Of a stretch of DNA of 64,000 nucleotides, positions 1 to 7,700 are shown one piece after another. The notes beneath the pieces were generated by a model. The model worked only from the letters and a program-made list of their open reading frames with translations, did not search any database and was not told the origin of the DNA. Position 1 is the first letter of the stretch, and every line of letters starts with the position of its first letter. The translations under genes and the position numbers were made by a program. Origin of the DNA: Streptomyces lunaelactis (GTDB lineage Bacteria; Actinomycetota; Actinomycetes; Streptomycetales; Streptomycetaceae); NCBI RefSeq assembly GCF_003054555.1, contig NZ_CP026304.1, positions 6,324,001 to 6,388,000 on the forward strand. The letters run 5' to 3'.

Positions 1-2673
1 CCCCTCGTACAGGAACTGGGCGACGTAGCCGAAGAGCAGTGACCGCGCGAAGGGCGAGGGCTCGGGGGTGGTGACCTCGACCAGCCGGACCCGGCGGGAC
101 TCGATGTCACCCATCAGCTCCGTGAGCCCGGGGACGTCGAAGACGTCCTGGAGGCATTCGCGGACCGCTTCGAGGACGATCGGGAACGACCCGAACTCGC
201 TCGCCACCTGCAGCAGTTGGGCCGCGCGCTGACGCTGCTGCCAGAGCGGAGTGCGCTTGCCGGGGTTGCGGCGGGGAAGCAGCAGCGCACGTGCCGCGCA
301 CTCGCGGAACCGGGAGGCGAAGAGCGCCGAGCCGCCCACCTGGTCGGTGACGATCTGATTGATCTCGCCCTTGTCGAAGACGGCGTCCGCCGCGCCGACC
401 GGGGCCTGCTCGCTGTCGTACGTCGTGTCGAGATGAACCGGATCCTGGTCGAGGAGGTCAAGACCCATCAGATCCGCGTCGGGCAGCCGCAGTACGATCC
501 CGTCGTCGGCATGCATGACCTGCGCGTCCATGCCGTACCGCTCGGCGAGCCGCGCACCGAGCGCCAGCGCCCACGGCGCGTGCACCTGGGCCCCGAAGGG
601 GGAGTGGATCACCACCCGCCAGTCGCCCAGCTCGTCCCGGAAGCGCTCGACCAGGATCGTCCGGTCGTCGGGGACATGACCGCAGGCCCGGCGCTGCTCG
701 TCGAGATAGGCCAGGACATTGTCGGCGGCCCAGGCGTCAAGACCGGCGGCCAGCAGGCGGAGACGGGCGTCCTCGGTGGTGAGGCCGCCGACCTCGCGGA
801 GGAACGCGCCCACCGCTCGCCCCAACTCCAGTGGCCGGCCCAGCTGGTCGCCCTTCCAGAAGGGCAGCCGGCCGGGCACCCCGGGGGCGGGGGAGACCAG
901 CACGCGGTCGCGGGTGATGTCCTCGATCCGCCAGGTGGTGGTGCCCAGGGTGAAGACATCGCCCACCCGGGACTCGTACACCATCTCCTCGTCGAGCTCG
1001 CCGACCCGGCCGCCGCCCTTCTTGGGGTCGGCTCCCGCGAGGAATACGCCGAAGAGGCCGCGGTCGGGGATCGTGCCGCCGGAGGTGACGGCGAGGCGCT
1101 GCGCACCCGGGCGGCCCGTGACCGTGCCCGCGACGCGGTCCCAGACCACGCGCGGGCGCAGTTCGGCGAAGGCGTCGGAGGGATAGCGTCCGGCGAGCAT
1201 GTCGAGGACAGCGGTGAAGGCCGACTCGGGGAGTGAGGCGAAGGGCGCCGCCCGGCGCGCCAGGGCCAGCAGATCGTCGACCTGCCAGGTGTCGAGGGCG
1301 ACCATGGCGACCAGCTGCTGGGCCAGCACGTCCAGCGGGTTGGACGGGATGCGCAGCGCTTCGATGGAGCCGGTGCGCATCCGCTCGGTGACCACGGCCG
1401 CCTGCACCAGATCGCCCCGGTACTTGGGGAAGACGACACCGGTCGAGACCGCGCCCACCTGGTGTCCGGCGCGGCCGACCCGCTGCAGACCGGAGGCGAC
1501 GGACGGCGGCGACTCGACCTGGACCACCAGGTCGACCGCGCCCATGTCGATGCCCAGCTCCAGGCTGGAGGTGGCCACGACGGCGGGCAGTCTGCCCGCC
1601 TTCAGGTCCTCCTCGACCAGGGCCCGCTGCTCCTTGGAGACCGAGCCGTGGTGCGCGCGGGCAAGGAGGGGCGGGGCGCCCTGCGCCGCCCCGGACTGCG
1701 CCATGATCTCGGCCGGTGGCGCGCCGTCGGGCATCGGCTGACCCGTGGCACGTTCGTACGCGATCTCGTTGAGGCGGTTGCACAACCGCTCGGCCAGGCG
1801 GCGGGAGTTGGCGAAGACGATCGTGGAGCGGTGCGCCTGGACGAGATCGGCGATGCGCTCCTCGACATGCGGCCAGATCGAGGGTTTCTCGGCACTGTCC
1901 GCCGAGGTCTCGGACGCGGGTGAGCCGCCGAGCTCGCCCAGATCCTCGACCGGTACGACCACCGACAGGTCGAACTCCTTGTCCGAGCGCGGCTGGACGA
2001 TCTCCACTCTGCGCTGCGGCGACAGATAGCGGGCCACCTCGTCCACCGGCCGCACCGTCGCCGACAGGCCGATCCGCCGGGCAGGGCGCGGCAACAGCTC
2101 GTCGAGACGCTCCAGCGATACGGCGAGATGGGCGCCCCGCTTCGTCCCCGCGACGGCGTGCACCTCGTCCAGGATCACCGTCTCGATGCCCGCCAGCGCG
2201 TCCCGGGCGGCCGACGTCAGCATCAGGAACAGTGACTCGGGGGTGGTGATCAGGATGTCCGGCGGCTTGGTGGCCAGCGACCGCCGCTCGGCGGCCGGGG
2301 TGTCGCCCGAGCGGATACCGACCCGCACCTCCGGCTCGGGCAGCCCGAGCCGCACCGACTCCTGCCGGATCCCGGTGAGCGGGCTGCGGAGATTGCGCTC
2401 GACATCGACCGCGAGGGCCTTGAGCGGGGATACGTACAGCACTCGGCAGCGCATCCTGGCATCCGCGGGCGGGGGCACGGAGGCGAGGCGGTCCAGCGCG
2501 GCGAGGAACGCGGCCAGGGTCTTGCCCGAGCCCGTCGGGGCCACGACCAGCACGTCCGAGCCCTCCCCGATGGCCTGCCAGGCCCCTTCCTGCGCGGCGG
2601 TGGGCGCGCTGAAGGCCCCCGTGAACCAGCTCCGGGTCGCGGGGGAGAAGGAGCCGAGCGCTGAAGCCGTCAT
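1..2673 (-). CDS. lhr: Lhr-type ATP-dependent DEAD/DEAH helicase (3' end cut off by window)
   Basis: An open frame of 891 codons runs from ATG at 2673 to the left edge, so only the N-terminal part is present; full-length Lhr proteins are about 1500 residues. The translation has a Walker A motif (APTGSGKT, residues 45-52), a DEVH box (ILDEVHA), the SAT motif (LSATVRP) and a second RecA-like lobe with the QRVGRAGH motif. These define the large helicase family of superfamily 2, whose members act in DNA repair. The ATG is chosen because the conserved N-terminal sequence begins there and the next upstream start codon (GTG at 2677) is out of frame. It is divergent from the TIR gene. The family is confident; whether the missing C-terminus is the long Lhr type cannot be seen. 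Confidence 0.9.
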   Translation of the reverse strand, partial: MTASALGSFSPATRSWFTGAFSAPTAAQEGAWQAIGEGSDVLVVAPTGSGKTLAAFLAALDRLASVPPPADARMRCRVLYVSPLKALAVDVERNLRSPLTGIRQESVRLGLPEPEVRVGIRSGDTPAAERRSLATKPPDILITTPESLFLMLTSAARDALAGIETVILDEVHAVAGTKRGAHLAVSLERLDELLPRPARRIGLSATVRPVDEVARYLSPQRRVEIVQPRSDKEFDLSVVVPVEDLGELGGSPASETSADSAEKPSIWPHVEERIADLVQAHRSTIVFANSRRLAERLCNRLNEIAYERATGQPMPDGAPPAEIMAQSGAAQGAPPLLARAHHGSVSKEQRALVEEDLKAGRLPAVVATSSLELGIDMGAVDLVVQVESPPSVASGLQRVGRAGHQVGAVSTGVVFPKYRGDLVQAAVVTERMRTGSIEALRIPSNPLDVLAQQLVAMVALDTWQVDDLLALARRAAPFASLPESAFTAVLDMLAGRYPSDAFAELRPRVVWDRVAGTVTGRPGAQRLAVTSGGTIPDRGLFGVFLAGADPKKGGGRVGELDEEMVYESRVGDVFTLGTTTWRIEDITRDRVLVSPAPGVPGRLPFWKGDQLGRPLELGRAVGAFLREVGGLTTEDARLRLLAAGLDAWAADNVLAYLDEQRRACGHVPDDRTILVERFRDELGDWRVVIHSPFGAQVHAPWALALGARLAERYGMDAQVMHADDGIVLRLPDADLMGLDLLDQDPVHLDTTYDSEQAPVGAADAVFDKGEINQIVTDQVGGSALFASRFRECAARALLLPRRNPGKRTPLWQQRQRAAQLLQVASEFGSFPIVLEAVRECLQDVFDVPGLTELMGDIESRRVRLVEVTTPEPSPFARSLLFGYVAQFLYEG

Positions 2674-2823
2674 GCACCCCATCGTGCACCGCGCCACTGA
2701 CAACGCGGATTCCGCGGCCCTGGCGAGCCCCCGCGCTGTGGAAAACCAGCTCCTTCTCCGTGAGGGCAGGCGGCCCACGGTCCTTTATGGGATGGAATGC
2801 GACGGTCCAACCATCGGAGTGCC

Positions 2824-2919
2824 GTGGCCAAGAAATTTGCACACACGGAGCTGAGTTTAATTCTGGATACTCCCGGAACAAGATTGGATCTTGCTAAAGT
2901 TCTCGTGCTGGCCTTGTAG
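2824..2919 (+). CDS. possible small ORF (31 codons) upstream of the TIR-methyltransferase gene
   Basis: GTG at 2824 opens 31 codons ending in TAG at 2917-2919, only 13 bases before the ATG of the TIR gene. A weak GGAG (2816-2819) lies 4 bases upstream of the GTG. The peptide begins MAKKFAHTEL and ends in a Leu/Val-rich stretch (AKVLVLAL). It contains one TTA leucine codon and uses AT-rich codons such as AAA and TTT, like the gene behind it and unlike the rest of the window. It could be a translated leader, a small partner protein, or chance. No homologue is recognised. Confidence 0.3.
   Translation: MAKKFAHTELSLILDTPGTRLDLAKVLVLAL
2876..2902. repeat. nested inverted repeat before the TIR gene
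   Basis: CAAGAT (2879-2884) and ATCTTG (2888-2893) form a perfect 6-base inverted repeat around TGG. It is enclosed by GAAC (2876-2879) and GTTC (2899-2902). The repeat lies 31-57 bases before the ATG at 2933 and overlaps the end of the possible small ORF. It may be an operator or an mRNA hairpin; the short arms make this tentative. Confidence 0.3.
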
Positions 2920-2932
2920 GTATGGAGGGGCG

Positions 2933-4792
2933 ATGGGTCGAGTCTTCATCTCGTACAGTCACGTCGATAAGTTGTATGCGGAGCGAGTCATTCGGCAGCT
3001 GAGGTCGGCCCGCTTCGACGTCGTTGTCGACCAGGATGCTCTGCAGGCCGGTCAGGAATGGCGTACCGAACTGTTCCGGCTGATCAGGTCGTCGCAGGCG
3101 ACTCTCGTGATTCTTACCGAGGCGGCGCGCACCTCCGAAGAGGTGGCGTCGGAGTGGGCTTATGCCCTGGGCGTCGGTGTCCCGGTGTTCCCGCTTCGCT
3201 TCGAAGTGACGTCCCGGCCGTCACGGCTCGATCCGTTGCATGGGTTTGATTTCCGTCGGCACTCGGCGCCGTGGGGTGATCTGATCAAGACGCTGAACTT
3301 TCTGCCGCCTGCCCCTCGGGAGTTCACCGAGGGTCTTGAGGAGGTGCAGAGCACGGCTCAGCAGATTCGCGCGAACCTCGACTTTCAGGGAAACAGGTGT
3401 TTTCAGCACATTGTCAGTCAGTCGTTACGCGAAATGGGAAACCAGCTCCAGTCGATCGGCGGCGGTTCGCAGTACATGGTGCCGGCCACCCAGTATCCTT
3501 TCTATCTGATATCTGCCCAGAACGTGTTGCGTGCCCGAGTCAAGGCGCTGGCCCTTGTGGACCAGGAGGAATTATTCTGGCAGCAAGGGGTCGGGAGGGT
3601 AATCAACGAATCGGCTCAACCGGAAAGCGTTCGAGTTTTCGCATTCACGTCGTCCGGCGATTTTCATCGTATGTTCGAGACGCTGACGTATTACGCCGGA
3701 ATTTATCGAGTGTATGCCATCAGCTATGAGCACTTGGTGGCGAAATTCAGTGCCTTCGGCAAGGATTTTTCGATCATCGAGGCGGACGGTGACCGAGTTC
3801 TGGGCAGCTACGCTGGCCCCCTCGGCGAGAAGGTTATACGCTTCTCTGCCGACGTCGACGAAGTTGTCGATCACGAACGCGTATTGGACAGGATTGTTGC
3901 CGTGTCGCGCCCGATCGTCCCGGACGATCGGGGGAAAGTACTGACCGCAAGCAAGCAGATCTTCGAAGACTGGAAGCTTTCACCGCTCATGCTCAAAACG
4001 GCAGAGATGTCGCTGTACATCGCGATCGACGACTATGATGAATTCGAAGAGCGACATGCCTACTATGTCGAGATGATGGCCGAGATGCTGGCTGTCTTCC
4101 GTGCTCGGCGCGGCCGCAGGTATTCGCGCGATCCCGAGCGCAGTCAGGCGCTGGAACTCGGTGCCGGGACGGGGATCTTCACTCGCCGTCTCGCGAATGA
4201 GCCCGAGGTCGACTGCGTGGCGGTCGAGATCGACTTTGCGTGCAGCAATAAACTTGAGCGCAATCTGCGCAACCGGTCGAACGCTGTCGCGGTGAATGCC
4301 GACAGTCGCACCTATCGAGAGGGTGGGCAAGGTGGTCGCTTCCAGTTCATTTTCTCCTCCTTCGCGGACCATCACATCAAGCTGGAAGACAAGAGTCGCT
4401 ATTTCGAGAACGTCAAGAACAATCTGGCGCCGGGCGGCCGGATCATCGTCGGTGATGAGTTCTTGCCGGAATACGATCCGGGCGACATGGAAGCCTGGCA
4501 GGCGGCATTGCGCGTTTATCACGGGCACATCATTGAATTCGCTGCTGCTCGCGCTGCCGAGCATGATAGTCGTGGCGAGGACGAGCAGGCTCATGCGCAT
4601 CGAGAATTGATCAGACTGGAATCTGCCGCACTTGAATCCGGCCTGGCCAAGCAGGGTGACTTCAAGCTGTCACGTTCTCTGTACGAGCAGATCCTGAAGG
4701 AGCAGGGATTCCAGTTCCGGGCGAAGAAGATCGGTCCGCTGGACGATGACTCGGTGGGTGGAATCTATGTGTACGAGTTGTGGCTCGACTGA
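2933..4792 (+). CDS. TIR domain-class I SAM methyltransferase fusion protein
   Basis: A protein of 619 residues. ATG 2933 follows a strong GGAGGGG (2924-2930). Residues 1 to about 135 are a TIR domain: the first strand is RVFISYSHVD, and VASEWAYAL carries Glu74 at the position of the catalytic glutamate of bacterial NAD-cleaving TIR domains. Residues of about 170-340 are an unassigned alpha/beta region. From about 370 a class I methyltransferase follows, with the SAM-binding loop ALELGAGTG at 406-414 and a later APGGRIIVGDE strand. No membrane segment is seen. Codon use is clearly AT-richer than all neighbours, and Leu165 and Leu213 are TTA codons, so bldA control is possible. The gene stands alone between opposing genes, which suggests horizontal gain. 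Domain calls are firm; a defence or signalling role is inference. Confidence 0.9.
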   Translation: MGRVFISYSHVDKLYAERVIRQLRSARFDVVVDQDALQAGQEWRTELFRLIRSSQATLVILTEAARTSEEVASEWAYALGVGVPVFPLRFEVTSRPSRLDPLHGFDFRRHSAPWGDLIKTLNFLPPAPREFTEGLEEVQSTAQQIRANLDFQGNRCFQHIVSQSLREMGNQLQSIGGGSQYMVPATQYPFYLISAQNVLRARVKALALVDQEELFWQQGVGRVINESAQPESVRVFAFTSSGDFHRMFETLTYYAGIYRVYAISYEHLVAKFSAFGKDFSIIEADGDRVLGSYAGPLGEKVIRFSADVDEVVDHERVLDRIVAVSRPIVPDDRGKVLTASKQIFEDWKLSPLMLKTAEMSLYIAIDDYDEFEERHAYYVEMMAEMLAVFRARRGRRYSRDPERSQALELGAGTGIFTRRLANEPEVDCVAVEIDFACSNKLERNLRNRSNAVAVNADSRTYREGGQGGRFQFIFSSFADHHIKLEDKSRYFENVKNNLAPGGRIIVGDEFLPEYDPGDMEAWQAALRVYHGHIIEFAAARAAEHDSRGEDEQAHAHRELIRLESAALESGLAKQGDFKLSRSLYEQILKEQGFQFRAKKIGPLDDDSVGGIYVYELWLD

Positions 4793-4856
4793 CCGACCGC
4801 GATCGACCGGCTCTGAAGCCGCAGTCGGCGGCGCGCATTGACGGCGCCGGGTCGCG

Positions 4857-5792
4857 TCAGTCGATGGCGCGGCCGTGCGCCCGTAGCGTCCGCAGTGCCT
4901 CGATCGTCACGATCGGCCGCGCCTCCAGGGCCGTCCCCGGTGCCCACTGGCGCCAGTTGACAGGCCAGCCGCCGTCCTCGCGCTGCTCGTCCGCGAGATG
5001 GTCGAGCGAGCGCGCCATCTCCTCGTCCGTGAACCAGCGGCGGGCGAGGGACTCCGGCTCGCGGGCGTAGTCGTGCGGGAAATGATGCTCGCCCGGCGCA
5101 TAGCCGGGCGCGACCGGGTACTTGTCGAGCCGCTCCGGGTCCAGCACTGCCAGGTGCTGCTCGCGCACCAGCCGGCCGAGCCGGTCCGCCGCGGCCTCGG
5201 CGCGCGAGCGGTCAGGGGCACCGTCCAGGAAGGCCACCGTGGCCTCGATCTCGTACGGATGGGACTTCTCCAGAGCGTCGACGGCGGCCCAGCAGAAGTC
5301 CGTCGCCCGGAACAGCCAGGCGTGCCACACCTGATTGCGATGCAGCAGACCGACGACCGGCCCGGTCGCGAGCAGCTCGCTCGGAGGGTCGTCGACGATC
5401 GGGATGAAGGGCGCGGCCGGGTATCCCCGCTGGGAGGGGTGGATCGCGGGCAGCGCCCCGTCGCGCGTGGACACCTCCGTGAGATAGCGGCACATCCGCT
5501 CCACGCGCAGTCCGCCGCACCGACCGATGGAGTCGAGGACGCGCAGGGCGTGTGCGGTGTGCAGCGGCTGGCTGACCGGGCCGCGCAGGTCGGGTTCGAG
5601 GGCGTGGCCGTAGCCGCCGTCCTCGTTGAGGTAAGCGGCCAGCGCCGTCTCGACGGTGTCCGAGCCGCCGCCCATGAAGTGGTACGCGAACCGCCGCTGT
5701 TCCAGCACCCGGGCCGTCAGCCAGATGAAGTGCTCGGCGCGGGCGAGAGGGGACGCGAGCGGAGGCGCGGGGGTTGCTCCAGTTCCAGCCAT
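4857..5792 (-). CDS. prenyltransferase/squalene-cyclase-fold hypothetical protein
   Basis: This gene encodes 311 residues. The ATG at 5792 begins MAGTGATPAPP; open frame continues upstream but without family-like sequence. Repeats of the alpha/alpha toroid type are visible: LNEDGGYGHALEPD near residue 55 and DEQREDGGWPVNW near 270, with the Gly-Gly-Trp/Tyr pattern of terpenoid-cyclase-like folds. No DxDD or CaaX-prenyltransferase active site was recognised, so the substrate is unknown. The protein looks soluble and has no signal peptide. It is convergent with the TIR gene and divergent from the DUF3046 gene. Confidence 0.8.
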   Translation of the reverse strand: MAGTGATPAPPLASPLARAEHFIWLTARVLEQRRFAYHFMGGGSDTVETALAAYLNEDGGYGHALEPDLRGPVSQPLHTAHALRVLDSIGRCGGLRVERMCRYLTEVSTRDGALPAIHPSQRGYPAAPFIPIVDDPPSELLATGPVVGLLHRNQVWHAWLFRATDFCWAAVDALEKSHPYEIEATVAFLDGAPDRSRAEAAADRLGRLVREQHLAVLDPERLDKYPVAPGYAPGEHHFPHDYAREPESLARRWFTDEEMARSLDHLADEQREDGGWPVNWRQWAPGTALEARPIVTIEALRTLRAHGRAID

Positions 5793-5870
5793 GTTCAGAC
5801 CGTAGAGCGGAAAGGGCTTTCGGCATGCGCGACGGATGGGCCGCACCCCCGGGGGCGGGATAATGGCGTT

Positions 5871-6065
5871 ATGCGGTTGACGATTTTCTGGGAGCGGATG
5901 GCAGACCACTTCGGTCAGGCGTACGCCGATTCCTTCGCGCGCGACCATGTGATGGCCGAGCTTGGCGGGCGTACGGTCCATGAGGCGCTGGCTGCGGGCT
6001 GGGAGGCGAAGGACGTGTGGCGCGGGGTCTGTGCCGCGGCCGGCGTCCCCGCCGAGAAGCGGTGA
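5871..6065 (+). CDS. DUF3046 family protein
   Basis: A 64-residue protein starting MRLTIFWERMADHFG, with the compact helical pattern of the actinobacterial DUF3046 family and full length for it. In many actinomycetes this gene sits near recA; here about 6.6 kb separates them. Its function is unknown. ATG 5871 is the only start that matches the family N-terminus. Confidence 0.85.
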   Translation: MRLTIFWERMADHFGQAYADSFARDHVMAELGGRTVHEALAAGWEAKDVWRGVCAAAGVPAEKR

Positions 6066-6080
6066 GCCGGCAGCGAGCCG

Positions 6081-6218
6081 TCACTGATGCGTGCGGTGGG
6101 CCAGGCGTGATTCGGACCCGGGGTCGAGCCGCGAGTCGGTGGGGACGCCGTCGGCGTCGCGGGCGGTGTAACCGGGGAACAGGGGCGGACGATCACCCGC
6201 GGCGGCGGTAGGCGACAC
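6081..6218 (-). CDS. possible 45-residue hypothetical protein
   Basis: GTG at 6218 opens 45 codons (MSPTAAAGDRPP to LAHRTHQ) ending at TGA 6081. GGAG lies 4 bases upstream of the GTG. The start is only 8 bases from the divergent GTG of the AI-2E gene, so the two would share a very tight control region. The sequence has protein-like composition but matches no family known to me; it may be non-coding. Confidence 0.25.
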   Translation of the reverse strand: MSPTAAAGDRPPLFPGYTARDADGVPTDSRLDPGSESRLAHRTHQ

Positions 6219-6225
6219 TGGCTCC

Positions 6226-7632
6226 GTGGCCCCGACCGACAAGACCGACCCGGACCTGACTCCTCCGGACGTGACCGCCCAGGATGCGACCACTGAGGGC
6301 GTGCCCCCTCACGGCAGACCTGCCGCGGGCGCGGCCGCCGAGGACATGAGCGCTCAGGACACCACTCCGCCCGCCATTCCGCCCTCCGCGCCGGAGGGCG
6401 GCCCAGGCGGTCCCGGCCGGATGCCCCGCTGGCTGCCGCGCGCCATGGTGCTCGCGCTGGCGCTCATCGCCTGCTTCCAGCTCGGCAGTTGGGCCTTCCA
6501 CCAGCTCATCGGCCTGCTGATCAATATCCTCATCGCCTTCTTCCTGGCGCTGGCGATCGAGCCCGCGGTCGGCCGGATGGCGGCGCGCGGCATGCGCCGC
6601 GGCCTCGCCACCTTCCTGGTCGTCTTCGCCGTACTGGCCGCGGGCGCCGGCTTCGTCGTCATGCTGGGCTCGATGCTGGCGGGCCAGATCATCGACATGG
6701 TCGAGGACTTCCCCCAGTACCTCGACTCGGTGATCCGCTGGATCAACAGCACCTTCAACACCGAGCTCTCCCGGGTTGAGGTTCAGGACAGTCTGCTGCG
6801 CTCCGACTGGCTGCGGAGGTATGTCCAGAACAGTGCGAGCGGGGTGCTCGACATCTCGGCCACCGTCCTCGGCGGACTGTTCAAGCTGCTGACGATCTTC
6901 CTTTTCTCGTTCTACTTCGCGGCCGACGGGCCCCGGCTGCGGCGTGCGATCTGCTCCGTACTCCCGCCGGCCAAGCAGGCCGAGGCGCTGCGCGCCTGGG
7001 AGATCGCGGTCGACAAGACCGGCGGCTATCTCTACTCGCGCGGCCTGATGGCACTGATCTCCGGTGTCGCGCACTACGTCCTGCTGGAGATCCTGGGTGT
7101 GCCGTATGCTCCGGCGCTCGCGGTCTGGGTCGGTCTGGTCTCGCAGTTCATCCCGACCATCGGCACGTATCTTGCGGGCGCGCTGCCGATGCTGATCGCA
7201 TTCACCGTCAATCCCTGGTACGCGCTCTGGGTGCTCGGGTTCGTCGTGATCTACCAGCAGTTCGAGAACTATGTGCTGCAGCCCAAGCTCACCGCAAAGA
7301 CCGTCGACATCCACCCCGCGGTGGCCTTCGGTTCGGTCGTCGCGGGCACCGCGCTGCTGGGGGCGGTCGGCGCGCTGATCGCGATCCCGGCGGTCGCGAC
7401 GCTCCAGGCGTTCCTCGGCGCGTATGTGAAGCGGTACGCGGTGACCGACGACCCGCGTGTCCACGGCCACCGGCTGCGCGACGGCAGAGCGGTCAGGCGG
7501 ATGCGGCGCGCCCTGCACAAGGGCCGCAACGGCTCGGCCGTCGACGAGAGCGCACCGGACGCCGGGAAGGGCGGGCGTGACTCCGGCGAGGGCGGGCCGG
7601 ACGCCGGTGCGGAGACCGACGACCGGCCTTGA
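6226..7632 (+). CDS. AI-2E family transporter (PerM-like membrane protein)
   Basis: This 468-residue protein has a hydrophilic Pro/Thr/Asp-rich N-terminus of about 65 residues. Hydrophobic segments follow at about 70-120, 145-165, 215-235, 270-335 and 375-400, arranged in the AI-2E/PerM pattern of paired helices with the LVSQFIPTIGTYL motif. A charged tail rich in Gly and Asp ends it. Family members are inner-membrane permeases; export of autoinducer-2 has been shown for only a few, and others move ions or act in stress, so the substrate is open. The start is GTG 6226. Downstream lies the convergent MMPL gene. Confidence 0.88.
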   Translation: MAPTDKTDPDLTPPDVTAQDATTEGVPPHGRPAAGAAAEDMSAQDTTPPAIPPSAPEGGPGGPGRMPRWLPRAMVLALALIACFQLGSWAFHQLIGLLINILIAFFLALAIEPAVGRMAARGMRRGLATFLVVFAVLAAGAGFVVMLGSMLAGQIIDMVEDFPQYLDSVIRWINSTFNTELSRVEVQDSLLRSDWLRRYVQNSASGVLDISATVLGGLFKLLTIFLFSFYFAADGPRLRRAICSVLPPAKQAEALRAWEIAVDKTGGYLYSRGLMALISGVAHYVLLEILGVPYAPALAVWVGLVSQFIPTIGTYLAGALPMLIAFTVNPWYALWVLGFVVIYQQFENYVLQPKLTAKTVDIHPAVAFGSVVAGTALLGAVGALIAIPAVATLQAFLGAYVKRYAVTDDPRVHGHRLRDGRAVRRMRRALHKGRNGSAVDESAPDAGKGGRDSGEGGPDAGAETDDRP

Positions 7633-7700
7633 GGCATGTGGCCTTGAGACATCCGGCCCTGGGGCTTCCTGCCCGGAGGCCTACGACAGGCCTTTCGGCC

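Noticed and set aside
737..2881. A 714-codon open frame on the minus strand across the helicase gene
   Set aside because: The correct frame of the Lhr-type helicase has all motifs; this one is an out-of-frame shadow rich in Arg and Gly.
2933..4792. Thoeris system for the TIR gene
   Set aside because: No ThsA-like (SIR2 or SLOG) partner gene is next to it; the fused methyltransferase is a different architecture.
6193..7518. A 441-codon minus-strand frame opposite the AI-2E gene
   Set aside because: The plus frame has helices and family motifs; the minus frame is low-complexity.
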